Shown here in pieces: positions 17,805 to 28,628 of a DNA stretch of 64,000 nucleotides (the first letter of the stretch is position 1; each line of letters opens with the position of its first letter). A program made the position numbers and the translations under genes. Location of the stretch: NCBI RefSeq assembly GCF_000372725.1, contig NW_005200250.1:155007-219006 (forward strand). The letters are read 5' to 3'. The notes beneath the pieces are model-generated. The model searched no databases. It saw nothing but the letters and a program-made list of their open reading frames with translations, and was not told where the DNA came from. Source of the DNA: Emiliania huxleyi CCMP1516. Taxonomy: Eukaryota > Haptophyta > Isochrysidales > Noelaerhabdaceae.

Positions 17805-19720
17805 ATGCACCGCGCGGTTTCATTCCTGCTCCTAGCCCTGGCGTGCGCCTTCACGGCGGCGGCTCAAGTCACTGGAATCCACAGCAAACCGCTGGTTAGC
17901 GTTGTGCTCGTGACATGCGGCCGGCCTGAGTACCTCAAGCTCGCGCTCGCGCAGATCCACGAGCAGTCGTACCCAAACCTCGAGGTGGTTCTGGTGGTGG
18001 ACGGCACACCCGTCGATTTGAGCCGCGAGCCGAGGCTCCACGTCCACCCCGCGTCCTCGTTCACGACCCCATCCTCCACCAATCTCCTCGACGTGCGGGT
18101 TGTCCAGTTTGACCATCGGGCGACAGTCGGCGAGAAGCGAAATGCAGCTGTGCTCACTGCACGTGGCGAGATCCTGGTGCACTGGGACGACGACGATCTG
18201 TACGACCCGACGCGGATCGAGGCCCAGATTGCCCCCCTCCTCGACAACACAGCGCGCATGAGCGCCCTCGTCTACTCGCACGCGGCCGCTCATGCGGCTG
18301 ACGGTCCTCCTCAGTGGTACTCTGTCAAGAAGAGCGGCGCGGCGCAGGTGATGCCCGCCTCGCTGGCGTACAAGAAGAGCTCGGCGCTCGCACTCGGCCT
18401 GTTCCCCAACGTCTCCCTCGGCGAGGACATTGGACTCATCCAAGCCGGCCTCTCGAGCTGCGAGCAACTTGCAACGGCGCGCGCATTCACCAAGCTCTGT
18501 TGCTCCTGCCACTCTTCCGCTCGTTGCTGCCCGCTCGCAGCCCTGCTTGAGCATGTAGTCGCCTCGCCCAACGGCTTGAAGTGGCCTCGCCCAATCCGCA
18601 TGTGCTGAGTGTGTGTGGTCTCTCGCATCAGGTTGCGGTCCCCTCCGTCTACACGCGCCATGGCGGCCACGCCGGCAACACTTGGCAGTGGGCAGAGGAC
18701 AGGTCGATGGAGTCGCACGGCTTCGGCGCGTCGGCCCGCCCGCGCTTCGTGAGCGACGTGCTCCTTCAGGCCTACATGGCGGCCGAGGCGGACACATCGA
18801 CGCGTGGGGCATGCGACGTCGTCGCGCGCGAGCTGCCAACCTTTACCGAGCACACTTTCCCTAAGCTGCCTCCCCGCTGCTGCGAGGGCTCCGCCGACCC
18901 CTCCCGCTGCCTGACGAAGGCCGAGGTGGAGGGGCGCGCGCGGCGTAGGCTGCAGTACAGCTATGCCTACGGCGAGCAGGATCCCCACCTCCACTTTGCC
19001 CACGGGGGCCGCGCTGACTTCCGCGGCCGCGACAACCAGATTTACAACTTTTTGTCTGCGCCCAACCTGGCGGTGAACGTGAAGACCGAGGCGGCCTCCT
19101 TCAAGCTGCACGGCGGCAAGCTGACGGTGGACGGGTCCTTCATGACTGAGGCGCACATCGTGGCGCGCGTCGGTGGGACGAAACGCAAATGGGCCAACGT
19201 CTCCTTCTGGGCGTCGAAGCTGAACGACGCGAACTGGGGCTGGCGGATGATCGGCGGCTCGTGCGGCGGACACCATTTCAACCTTGGTCCTGGTGGCGTC
19301 AAGACGTGTGAGGAGCTGAGCATCAAGGTCGACCTGTCGAGCGCAACCTTCTCGCTCGGCAACTGGACCATCATCGCTCGCGGCAACGCCGTCTACGACC
19401 GCCTCTCCGGCCCAACGCACCGGCTCGACGTCGACTTCAAGTCGCACGGTGATGCCGCCGCGCGATCCCTCCCCCACGGTATTGTGGGGCAGTCGTTCTC
19501 CTGGTCGAGCGCGAGGAACGGCAAGACGGACGAGTACCCGGCGACAGGCTACTACAAGACTGCAGCCATGGCGGAGGGCGCCATCCAGGGCGAGGCGGCC
19601 ATGTACGAGGTGCTGGGACCATACGCGACGCGCTTTGCCTTCTCGCGCTTCGACGGAGAGGAGCAAACGGTCTCGCCGGCCTCACCGCCAGTCTTTGGCG
19701 ACGCCTCGGCCACAGACTGA
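17805..19720 (+). CDS. Secreted GT2 glycosyltransferase joined to a VWD-like domain
   Basis: Two exons, 17805-18470 and 18632-19720 (584 aa), with a 161-bp GC-AG intron. A signal peptide (FLLLALACAFTAAAQ) leads into a GT-A fold of family 2: VSVVLVTCGRPEYLKLAL, NLEVVLVVDGT, VGEKRNAAVLTARGEI, and the metal-binding acidic run HWDDDDLY (DxD type), then SLGEDIGLI. Exon 2 continues VPSVYTRHGGHAGNTWQW, then a second domain beginning DPHLHFAHGGRADFRGRD and NFLSAPNLAVNVKTE, with VDGSFMTEAHIVARVG; it resembles the VWD-like/root-cap type of extracellular module. The second domain carries paired cysteines. The product is probably a secretory-pathway or cell-surface enzyme; donor and acceptor sugars are unknown. 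Domain one is firm, domain two moderate. Confidence 0.8.
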
Positions 19721-20200
19721 GCGCAATCCGACGTCCTTGGCATGTCGCCACCAAGCAGGAGCAGAGGCGGCGGCAGGGAGAGTGGGGACTCAATCGACCA
19801 TCAAGCGTTCTCGCTGGAGCGCTGCAAGCCACGGTGAAAAGAGACAACGCGCCGTGAGTGGAGTCCTGCGGGTGCACTGCATCAGGTTCAGTAAGAGGTG
19901 ACCCCACTTCGGGCGCGGTGTTCATAGAAGTCAGCGCGAGAACTGATAAGTGTAGGTTGTGGGGAGGTATTGTGCGAATGTGTGCGAATTCCTCTACGAA
20001 TCCACCTCCATTCTTTTTTCGGCTCCGGTGGTGTACCTGTGTTGGTGCCCGTGCGCAAATGTCCCGTGCCCAGTGTTGTGCGCGAGAGGTGGGCAAATTC
20101 TATATTTCTTTCTCTTCCCCGCGCATATCCGCGGCACGACACTTGGGGTGGTACCCACCACCACCTGTTCCTTTTTACCCATCTCACAGTGGTACCACCT

Positions 20201-20370
20201 GTGTTAGTGCCAGTGCGCGCCAGTCCCGTGCCCAGTGTCGTGCGAGGTGCTCCGTTGTAAAATCTTTCCGCGCAACGTTCTTTCCCGTGTTAGTGCGCAG
20301 AGTGCCGCGCCAGTCCCGTGAAAGAAAACAGACAACCCAAAGGGAGGATGTGGGAGTTAATAAATAAATA
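20201..20370 (+). repeat. dispersed repeat R1, copy 2 (rearranged, repeated head)
   Basis: The R1 head occurs at 20201 and, diverged, at 20287. A further degenerate head-like stretch lies at about 20036-20075. The tail part acagacaacccaaaggg follows, then a taaataaata run. The upstream string ctttttacccatctca recurs at 37450. Confidence 0.65.
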
Positions 20371-20407
20371 GAGCAGACATCTCGGGATGGGAGGACGGCA
20401 CTGTTAG

Positions 20408-20715
20408 GTGCCTATATGGGCTTCCAGTATCGGACCTTCAAGACATGCGCTTTTGGCCGGTGGCCTCCTCGGACATGGTACCTCCGGTGAGGTAGTGGCT
20501 GCGCCAGTTCGAGAACGGGGCCGATCGAACTTGAGTTGTTCGGAGGAGGAATCCGGCCAGCATGGGTACAAAGAGGGGTACCCGGAGAATCCCCAGCTGC
20601 GGAAACGCAGTGTCGCTCAAGAGGTGTGACACTGCGGGGGAGTGTAAGGTGCCTATATGGGCTTCCAGTTCGGACCTTCAAGACATGCGCTTTTGGCCGG
20701 TGGCCTCCTAAAGAA
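20408..20715 (+). repeat. dispersed repeat R2, copy 2
   Basis: Same organisation as at 6874-7190: the 75-bp segment starts at 20408 and again at 20649 (241 bp apart), with a highly similar core. The second terminal segment runs directly into an R1 tail, so the elements are nested or joined. Confidence 0.8.
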
Positions 20716-20762
20716 AGAAAGAAAGAAAACAGACACCCCAAGGGAGGGATGGGAGGACGACC
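20706..20762 (+). repeat. dispersed repeat R1, tail-only copy
   Basis: Four aaag units followed by acagacaccccaagggaggg and atgggaggacga, matching the tail of R1. The head is missing; the R2 end abuts it. Confidence 0.65.
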
Positions 20763-20795
20763 GGTGGCCTCCTCGGACAGGCACGCCGGGCTAAT

Positions 20796-20925
20796 GGAGC
20801 ACTTGGAGTGCAGTCATTAACCTGTCATTAACCGCACATCCAGGGCCGGGGGGCTAAGAAGCACACCCAGCGGGCCGGATGATTGGCATCGGGTTACGGG
20901 CTAGAGAGCCCTAGCCCTGGGGGGT
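20796..20925 (+). repeat. dispersed repeat R3, copy 1
   Basis: Starts gagcacttggagtgcagt, then acatccagggccggggggct, caagcgcaccc-like and cagcgggccggatgat, ending gggttacgggctag. A second copy lies at 29787-29893. The end contains a small inverted repeat (gggctagagagccc). No coding capacity. Confidence 0.7.
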
Positions 20926-22939
20926 GCGCGTTCGCAGGGAAAGGGCCGTAAAGTAAACAAACACGGTCTCCGAGGGTTGGCTCTGCGCTTTGGGTTTCCC
21001 CTAGCTGCGGAACGCCCCCTCTACTCGGAGCTAATAGACACCAACGTAACACGACGACGCAGCCGACATCGCCGCGTAGAACCCCGAGGGGGCGATGGCG
21101 GAGTCGCGGAGAGGGCGGCGGCGGAAATGGTGGTGGCGGAGAGGGAGGCGGAGGTGAGGGCGGAGAGCTTGGTGGAGGTGGAGAGGGCGGTGGTGGGGAT
21201 GGTGGTGGCGGAGAGGGTGGTGGCGGGTGCGGCGGTGGAGGCGAGGGCGGTGGCGAGAGAGAGAGAGAGAGAGAATTCTTGATACGAAACCACGACGACA
21301 CACACCAGTCGACTCGCATCGGTTGCCTCCATGAACGGCGGAGCTATTCTCGCGCCCACACCACACCTGGCTCCAACGTGGACACGCCCATAGCTGGGGA
21401 CACTACTAGGTCACGCATGGCATCACAGAAGTTTTATCTCTGGGCCCCGAAAGGCATCTCTAGCAGTGTCGTTACGCATGCCCCCTCCCATCCTGGGCGC
21501 ATGCGCCTCACGTCTCGCCAGAGCATAAGCCCTTGGCGTGTGGCGAGACGAGTTTTTCGCCATGCAGCGAGCAGCAAGCCGCCCGCCACAAACAGCCGGA
21601 GGCATCGCCACGGCACTGGCTGCGCCGCGCTCCCGCACCCGTCGACGAAGCTCCCCCCGCGGAAGACCGCGCGTAGCGACGCCTTGACGATCGAGATGAG
21701 CGCGCTCGAGGCTCGCCCACCTACTGCCCCTGAGAGTTGGTTATGAGTGGGCTCGGCTCCCCCCCTTGGGATCGAAGCTTCCACGACCTCACACCCAACA
21801 CCACAGGTGGGATCAGAGAGAGACTCCGCACCGGACACCGCCCGGGCACAGACTCCCTACCCATCGGATCGCACAGGGCCCCCTCGGAGCAGCCCACACA
21901 CAATCACGCATCGGCAGAATTAGTGCCTGAGTCAGGCAGACAGCACAGACAAGGAGAGGAGAGAGAGGAGAGAGAGAGAGAGGAGAGGGGAGAGGGTGAG
22001 GGTGTGTGCACACGTGTGGAGAGGGAGGGTGTCTGTGGTGGGCTGTAGTCGTACTACGTGGTTAAAACCACGCGCCCCTCAGGAGCTTAAGGTAGAGTGG
22101 AGCGTCCCAGACGCCTCGGTGCCTCCCACCGGGTGAGACCATCCGGATCTACCGGGCGCGCCTCCGGCGGCCCGTCCCCGCGATGGCCCACGGTCCTCCG
22201 TCGCCTGGTTGAACCCCCTGCCTCCCGGTTGACCCCCCAGATGTCGTAGTCTATCATGAAATAAACTCAAAGTCCACCAGCCACCAGCCTCCACCTCCAC
22301 CATCGACGCCGCCACCGCTGCCGCCCGCGACGCCGGCCGCCGCGTCGGATTGCCGCGACACGCGCCTCGAGTCCAGTCGGAGAGCCGCGCCGCATCAGCA
22401 GCAGCATCAGCACCAGCACCACCAGCACCACCAGCACCACCAGCACCAGAGAGAGGCGCAACCTGCCCGACGCCGCCGTGTCAGCTGCTCCCGACGCGCG
22501 TCTCGAGCCGAGTCGCAGAGCCGCGCCGCGCCAGCAGCAGCATATGCAACAGCATCAGCAACATCACCACCACCAGCAGCACCAGAGAGACAGTGCAGTG
22601 TGACAGCAGCGCACAAGCGCTCGCAGAGCGGCGCGCAGCGCCGCGCACGCCACGCCGCGGGCGGTCCGACGAGCGCAGCGTACGTCGGCCGCGAGCCGCG
22701 TCACCAGCCGTCTCGCGAGAGAGCGGCGCCGCCGCGTGCGCGCAGCAGCCGCCGCGGCAGAGGCGAGCCGCGGCGACGTCCGCACTAACGGATAACTGCC
22801 ATTGGCGGTTTTTCTCTCTCTCTCTCTCTCTCTCTCTCGGTGGCGGAGACGGCGGTGACCGCGGAAATACTTCTTGCGCGCCTCCACTCTACAGCGCGAC
22901 GCTCAGCTTTGCTCTAGGCTTTCGGCCCCCGGCCGCTCC
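20926..22939. other. repeat-rich stretch without recognised gene
   Basis: Contains a G-rich purine array of ggtggtggcggagagg units (about 21060-21275), a GA microsatellite (21260-21275), another GA/GAGAGG stretch (21950-22000), a small hairpin gtggttaaaaccac near 22059, CAC/CAG triplet runs (22400-22460 and 22530-22590) and a CT microsatellite (22811-22838). No open frame has domain character. The last part is the 5' flank of the TM2 gene. Confidence 0.5.
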
Positions 22940-23623
22940 ATGTTCCTACAGCTTCTCCTCGTTCTGGCCAACGACGCACAGGATCGACTCCGGACCAGCG
23001 ACGCGCAGGACCGCTTCCGGTTCGCGGTGGACTCGCAGCTTGAGGCGGTGGTGGGCGAAGCCGCAGCGAGCGGCCTCACCGACAAGGAGGCGGTCGTCGC
23101 GGCCGACGCGGACGCCGCCGCGAACGCGACGTGCTGGGAGCCGCTGCCGGGTGGCCTGTTTGGCAACGCGACCGAGTCAGGAGGCTACAACAAGTTCGTG
23201 CTCGTGCTCGTCGAGGGCTCCTTCCTTGGGCTGATTGGCCTCGACCGGCTCTACCTGGGCCAGCCTTGGACGGCGGTACTCAAGGGCCTGACGTTTGGCG
23301 GCTTTGGCGCCATGTTCTTTGTCGACTACTTCAGCGTGATGGCCAACGCCGCGGCGCTGGACGAGGGCATCCCCGGCTCCTTCTATGCCCAGACGCTCAC
23401 GGTCGAGTGCAATGCAACGGCGCCCGCCCTCGAGTACCTCTCGTCGTGCGAGCCGGTTTCGCACGCGCACTGGAGCGACTGCAACCTGCTCTTTGCGAGG
23501 TACGCCGCGCTCGCCTCCACGCTCGGCGGCGCGGCGCTCCTGTACAAGGGCGGCTGGCACGTCTTCAACAAGCTCTTCGACGCGATGAGGTCGGCGGCCG
23601 ACAACGCAAAGGCGCTCGTCTGA
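22940..23623 (+). CDS. TM2-domain membrane protein
   Basis: Single-exon protein of 227 aa. A short N-terminal signal-like segment (MFLQLLLVLAN) precedes an acidic, probably luminal region with CWEPLPGGLFGNATESGGYN. The TM2 domain follows: VLVLVEGSFLGLIGLDRLYL, then GQPWTAVLKGLTFGGFG and MFFVDYFSVM, which fits two helices joined by the conserved aspartate-containing turn. A Cys-containing loop and a further hydrophobic stretch near the C-terminus (ARYAALASTLGGAALLYKGG) follow. TM2 proteins of eukaryotes act in membrane signalling in animals; the role here is unknown. Confidence 0.75.
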   Translation: MFLQLLLVLANDAQDRLRTSDAQDRFRFAVDSQLEAVVGEAAASGLTDKEAVVAADADAAANATCWEPLPGGLFGNATESGGYNKFVLVLVEGSFLGLIGLDRLYLGQPWTAVLKGLTFGGFGAMFFVDYFSVMANAAALDEGIPGSFYAQTLTVECNATAPALEYLSSCEPVSHAHWSDCNLLFARYAALASTLGGAALLYKGGWHVFNKLFDAMRSAADNAKALV

Positions 23624-23890
23624 CCCGCCGGCCCAGCCGCCGCGCATGGCGCAGTCGCCGCCGGGCGTGCACGCGAGGAGAGGTGCGAATAGACAAACAG
23701 ATTAGACGGGAGAGGGAGGATAGCCTGTATGCAACAAAGAAAGAAAGCAAGCAATTCGCGTTTCCCTTGACCGGACGCCACTCTCGTGTAGAGAAAAAAT
23801 TGTAAAAATTGACTTGTGATTCGCGCTCGGTTTCTGGGTCATTGCCGATTGCCGGCCGAGGGAAGCAGCGTCCCAACTCGCTTCGGCCCC

Positions 23891-25063
23891 ATGCCATACT
23901 TTCCCAGCGAGGAGGAGGTGCAAAAACTCAAGGCGTCCGCGCGGTGCGATCAGCCGGGCGACGACTTGAACAGCGTGCCCTCTGCCTGCCGCTTTCGCTG
24001 CTCCTCGCACCGCCTTGGCGACGGGACGTGGGGCCAGGTGTTTGCAGGGCGCCGCAACGCCCGCGGAGCGGCCTCCGAGTTCGCCGTCAAGGTCATCTCA
24101 CCGTCTCGCACGCACAACACCAGCTTCACGCCCTCCCAGCTCGTGAAGTCCGAGGGCTACGTGATGGAGCGGCTCGGCGACCATCCGAACATTGTCAAGC
24201 TGGTAGCTCATGGCCCTGCCGCCTCGCTCTTCGCGTCGCCGAAGCGCAAGTCGCTCCTGCGCGCCCCGTGGAGCGATCCTGCACCCTCTCTGACTGGTGC
24301 GCACTGCCTGGTGCTCGAGCGCGTCAGGGGAGGAGAGCTGTATGCGTTTCTCTCCAAGTTTGAGAGGGCGCACGGGCACCCGCTGCCCGAGGAGACTGCG
24401 TGCGAGATCTTTCGCGGGATCGCCGCCGGCCTGGCGCACTGCCATTCGTGCGGCGTCGTGCACCGGGACCTCAAGATCGAGAACGTCCTCCTCACCAACG
24501 ACGGAGTCAAGCTCATCGACTTTGGGCTGAGCCACGCCCACAGCCTCGACTCGGACGGCTCGTGGGCCAACGAGCAGCTCCTCGATATCTGCGGCTCGCA
24601 CGGCTACATCGCACCCGAGGTTGTGCTCTCGCGCGAGCCCGGCTCGGGCTACGACTCGTACGCCGCGGACGTCTGGTCGCTGGGGGTCTGCCTTGTGGCG
24701 ATGCTCGGCGGCTTCCTGCCCTTTGCAGCAGACCAGCGGCGGTTCGCGAGTCAGGTGAGGGTGCTGCGGCACGCCGAAAAGTTGGGCCGATCGGCGACGA
24801 GAGCCATCTTTGGCTGGTCACCTCGGTGGTGCAATCTCTCCGTCGGCGCAATCAGCCTGATCGATTCGCTCCTCGCCCTCGACCCTCGCGAACGGCCCTC
24901 TGTTGCCGCGGTGCTCCAGCACCCGTGGATCAGCAGCCACAGCCATGGCGAGGAGTGCGCAATCGAGCGCGAGGGACCCACCTCGCCGATAGGAAGCCAC
25001 GACCTCGGCAAGCGATCCGACTCGCCACGGTCAATTTTGGAGTCGCTCGATCGAGGCTTGTGA
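23891..25063 (+). CDS. Serine/threonine protein kinase, CAMK/SNF1-like
   Basis: Single-exon kinase of 390 aa covering one complete catalytic domain. Visible motifs: glycine loop GDGTWGQVFAG, FAVKVI with the ATP-anchoring lysine, catalytic loop HRDLKIENVLL, DFG as IDFGLSHAHS, CGSHGYIAPEVV in the activation segment, and DVWSLGVCLVAMLGGFLPF, then RPSVAAVLQHPWI closing the domain. The APE motif and the GGFLPF block are typical of CAMK/SNF1-type kinases. An insertion of about 25 residues (around ASPKRKSLLRAPWS) lies between the C-helix region and the hinge. The C-terminal 40 residues are Ser/Pro-rich without a regulatory domain. The ATG at 23891 is preferred, since it directly precedes the conserved-length N-terminus. 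Confidence 0.87.
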   Translation: MPYFPSEEEVQKLKASARCDQPGDDLNSVPSACRFRCSSHRLGDGTWGQVFAGRRNARGAASEFAVKVISPSRTHNTSFTPSQLVKSEGYVMERLGDHPNIVKLVAHGPAASLFASPKRKSLLRAPWSDPAPSLTGAHCLVLERVRGGELYAFLSKFERAHGHPLPEETACEIFRGIAAGLAHCHSCGVVHRDLKIENVLLTNDGVKLIDFGLSHAHSLDSDGSWANEQLLDICGSHGYIAPEVVLSREPGSGYDSYAADVWSLGVCLVAMLGGFLPFAADQRRFASQVRVLRHAEKLGRSATRAIFGWSPRWCNLSVGAISLIDSLLALDPRERPSVAAVLQHPWISSHSHGEECAIEREGPTSPIGSHDLGKRSDSPRSILESLDRGL

Positions 25064-25803
25064 CAAGCGAGCGCGTGGTTCTGATTGACTGCCTGATGAG
25101 TCCTTGCGGACACCACGTCTCAAGGTCTCATGCCACGTCTGCACATTTCATTTCTTGTTCACTACGTTTGTCCATTATTGCAATAGTGTTCTTTCTACCG
25201 AACCGAAAGAGAGAATCAGAGAGAGAGAGATGTTTTGTTAGAATCAGAGAAGTCACAATATCAGTCACAAAATATCCACACGCAACCGAAGGAGGAGACA
25301 GTCGTCCCGCAGCACCTCCAGCCTCCAGGGCGGCAGGCCCGGCGCCACAATGACAAGCCAATGCGAGCAGCTCTTCCAGCCGCGCTGCTGAATCACCGAG
25401 GCGCCACTCCTCCAGCTGCCAGTCAGCAGCGCGGCTGGCCGCGTCGCTAATGGGCTGCAGCATGCGAGCCGCGCGATCGTAGAATAGAACGATCATGCGT
25501 GCCTTCGCGGGCGTGCGCCCTTCGAGCGCGGCAGGTCATTAAAAAAACAAAAACTTTACCGCCCACGCTTCGCCGAGCGGCGGCGAGAGCACTTTGAGGA
25601 CAGCTCCACATCCCAGCCTCTCGCATCTCGCACAGGTGAGGCCGCCGCGCAGCACCCACGTCATTCCCCTGCGCCACGTTTCTCCGGAACACCGCTTAGC
25701 ACTCGCGCGAGCGGACACGGTGCTCGCGGCCCTGCGCTCATGACAGTCACTGCCCTCACCCACCCTCGCTGCCCACGACGAACAGGCGTCACCAGCCGCC
25801 ACC
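25064..25803. other. intergenic, no gene
   Basis: AT-richer than its surroundings, with a GA-rich run (25206-25230) and a poly-A run (25540-25553). No protein-domain signal. It probably carries the kinase 3' UTR and the upstream region of the tropomodulin-like gene, whose ATG has a GCCACC context. Confidence 0.5.
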
Positions 25804-28628
25804 ATGTCGATCAAGGCCCGCATGGCGGCGTACCAGGCGTCCTTGGCTGAAGACTCCAAGGATGTTCCCACCAGCGCTGAGGTGTTTCTCCCCTTCCCAG
25901 CGCGCCCGGACGCCCTCGCCAGTCACAAAGCCGTCATTGCCGCCCAGGTGATTGCGAGCAAGCCGCCCGTCGACGCGCCTCGGACCACCCTGCGTGAGCG
26001 GCAGGCGGCGTACGCTGAGAGCACGGCGGCGATCAACGCCGAGCGTGGCGTCGACCCGCCGCCGGGAGGAAAGTCGGCCGCAAAGCAGGGGAGCGAGCCG
26101 GCGGCCGTCGAGGAGCCGCTCGAGACGCTGCTCCCGCGCCTCGAGGCGGGCGAGGTCAATGCGGTGGACCTCACTTTCCACGGCGAGCTGACGCGGCTCT
26201 CTCAGGCGGCCAAGTCGGAGGCAATCGGCCGGCTGGCGCGGGCGGGCGAGGCCATCGAGACGCTCAAGCTCAACTCGATCGGGCTGGACAACTCGAACGC
26301 AGACGCGCTCGCGCACCTGATCCGCGGCAATGCCCGGCTCTGGGCGCTGCAGCTCGAGGGCAACGCCCTCACCGAGCCCGGCATCGTCACGATAGCCGCG
26401 GCGATGGACGCGCACCCGAGCCTGACGGAGGTCTCCTTCGCGTCGCAAAAGGCGACCATCTCGACGCCGGCGGTGTCGCGGCTGATCGACGCGATGGAGG
26501 CGACGCCGAACCTCATCTCGTGCAACGTCGGCAGCCTGCGCGACGACACGATGCGCCGGCGCCACCAGGCGGCCTGCATGGCCAACACTGACAAGATGCG
26601 GCAGCGCCGCAACGCGCAGCGCAAGGCGGAGGGCACCGCCGCCTCGGACGGTGGCGCAACGCGCCGCCGCTCGCTGACGGTGGGAACGACGCAGGCCACG
26701 ACGGGTGCCCCGACGTCGGCCGCCGCCGCTCCCGCGCGCGGGCGTGCCGTCTCTGAGAGCGTCTCGAAGCGGATGGAGCAGGTCGAGCCTCGCTGAGCCT
26801 GGCCGAGCCTGGCCGAGCCTGGCCGAGACTGGCCGAGATTGGCTCGAGGCGGAGGGAGGGGGCCGGCGGGTCTTGGATGCGGAATGCGCGCCCCAGTACT
26901 CGCACCCTCAGTGGCGCGCGCATGCTTGCCGCAGGTCGGAGGCTCCATCACGCGCGTGCTGGGCGACGCGACGAGGACAGTCGACTGGCAAGCCGAGGCG
27001 GCGCGCATTGGCGCCTCGGAGCCCTTCGAGTACGGCCTCCCGCCAGACACGGTCGACAAGGCCGCCGCCGCCAGCGGCGGCGTCTACACCGCGGCCAACG
27101 GCCTGTGGGCGCGCGGCCTCCTCGAGGAGGACCGGGTGCTGTGAGCGGCGTCTCGTGAGCGCTCCACCGCGCTACTGTAGGCGCGCGCGTCGCTCGAGGA
27201 GCGGCTCGGCGTCGTGCGGGCGTTCCGCACCAACCGGAGGATCCACACGGTGCTCATGCCCAACCTGGTCCCCTCTGGCACCGACTCGGACACCTTCGCC
27301 GCCGCGTGGGCAAGTGTGCTCGAGGGGAACGCCTCCCTCACCAAGCTCAACCTCGAGTCGAATGCCATCCAGACAGACGGCAGCTCTCCCGCCCCTCGCG
27401 GTGCGCCCCTCCCCCGCGCCGTCCCTGAGCGCTCCTCTGGACGGGTCGCCTAGGCATCCTCGCCCTCGCGAGGGCGGTGGGCTCGCCGAGCTGCAAGCTG
27501 GCCGAGCTGCGCCTCGCCAACCAGCGCAGCACCCACACGCAGGCGGCCGAGGAGGCGATGGCGGAGGCGGTGGCTTCCAACCCGAACCTCCGGACGATGA
27601 CGCTCAATACGCGCTCGACGCGCGCGCGCGAGCAGATCGAGAAGGCGTTGCAGGCCAACATGGAGACCATGCGCCGACAGCGGGTGGAGGGGGGCGCCGG
27701 CGGGGCGGAGGCAGCTGCCGCGGCAGGGAGGGAGGAGGTTGGGGGCGGCCTGATCGCCGTCGAGGAGACGCGGGAGGAGCCGGACGCGCTGCTCGCCGCG
27801 CAGCTCAGCCGCGCCAAGCCGACGGCGGTGCGGCGCGCCGCCCACCCGAGGACGCGGAGGAGGGCGGAGAGCGCGCCGGTCGGGACGCCGGAGCAGCAGC
27901 AGCCGCCGCCGCCGCCGCCTCCGCGCATGGCCGAGAAGGAGGCGGCCGCGGCACCGCGCGCGTCCGCCGCCGCCGAGGAGGGAAGCAAGGGGGCTGCCGA
28001 GGCGGACGGCTCCGAGGAGGTCGAGATCGTCCGGTCGATGACGTGGGCGCCCGCCATGAAGAAGCAACAGAAGCCGGGCTTCAACATCGGCGCGGCTGCG
28101 GCCCAGGCAGGGACGCACAGGCTCAACCGGGTCGGAGGGGGGGACGAGTCGCGCTCGTCGCTGCCGTCGCGGACCACCGCCGAGCCGGCGCAGCCCGCAG
28201 TGCTCCTCAAGCCGACCGCCTCGGCCTCCCTGGGGGCCGCACGCCCGAGCGACGTCGACAAGCCGAAGAGCGCCATCGACGAGTTCAAAGCCAAGGCGGC
28301 GGCGCGAGCGGAAAAGGGCTCTCCGCAGGCGGTGCGCTCGAGCGGCGCGGACAAGCCAAACAGCGCGCTCGAGGAGTTCAAGGCGAAGGCGGCGGCGCGA
28401 GCCGCGGGCCTGCGCGACCCGGCTAGCAGCCTCCCGGACCCCACCACCACGCGCGTCGACTCCCCGAGCGCCACGCGCGGCTACGCTCCGTGCGCAAAGG
28501 TGGGAGGCGCGCGGCGATCGCCGTCTCGCTCGAGCCCGCGGCTGGCGGCGCGGCAGGCGGCGCTGGATGAGACAAAGGCGTCGGGGCCGAAGGTCTCGAC
28601 CAAGCTCAGGCAGTGGCCGCCGCCCTAG
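25804..28628 (+). CDS. Tropomodulin-like leucine-rich-repeat protein (two LRR modules)
   Basis: Exons 25804-26781, 26935-27135, 27181-27379, 27454-28628 (850 aa). Each half has a tropomodulin-type LRR block. The second is closest: SLTKLNLESNAIQTDG joined by splicing to GILALARAV, ELRLANQRSTHTQAAEEAM, NPNLRTMTLNTRS and EKALQANMETMRRQR, which follow the C-terminal LRRs of animal tropomodulin in order. The first half has IETLKLNSIGLDNSNADALA and LWALQLEGNALTEPGI. Tropomodulins cap actin pointed ends; that role here is inference. The C-terminal tail is low complexity, with a duplicated ADKPxSAxxEFKAKAAARA unit (28245-28412). Introns are 153 bp (GT, built of gcctggccga repeats), 45 bp (GT) and 74 bp (GC). 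Confidence 0.78.
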
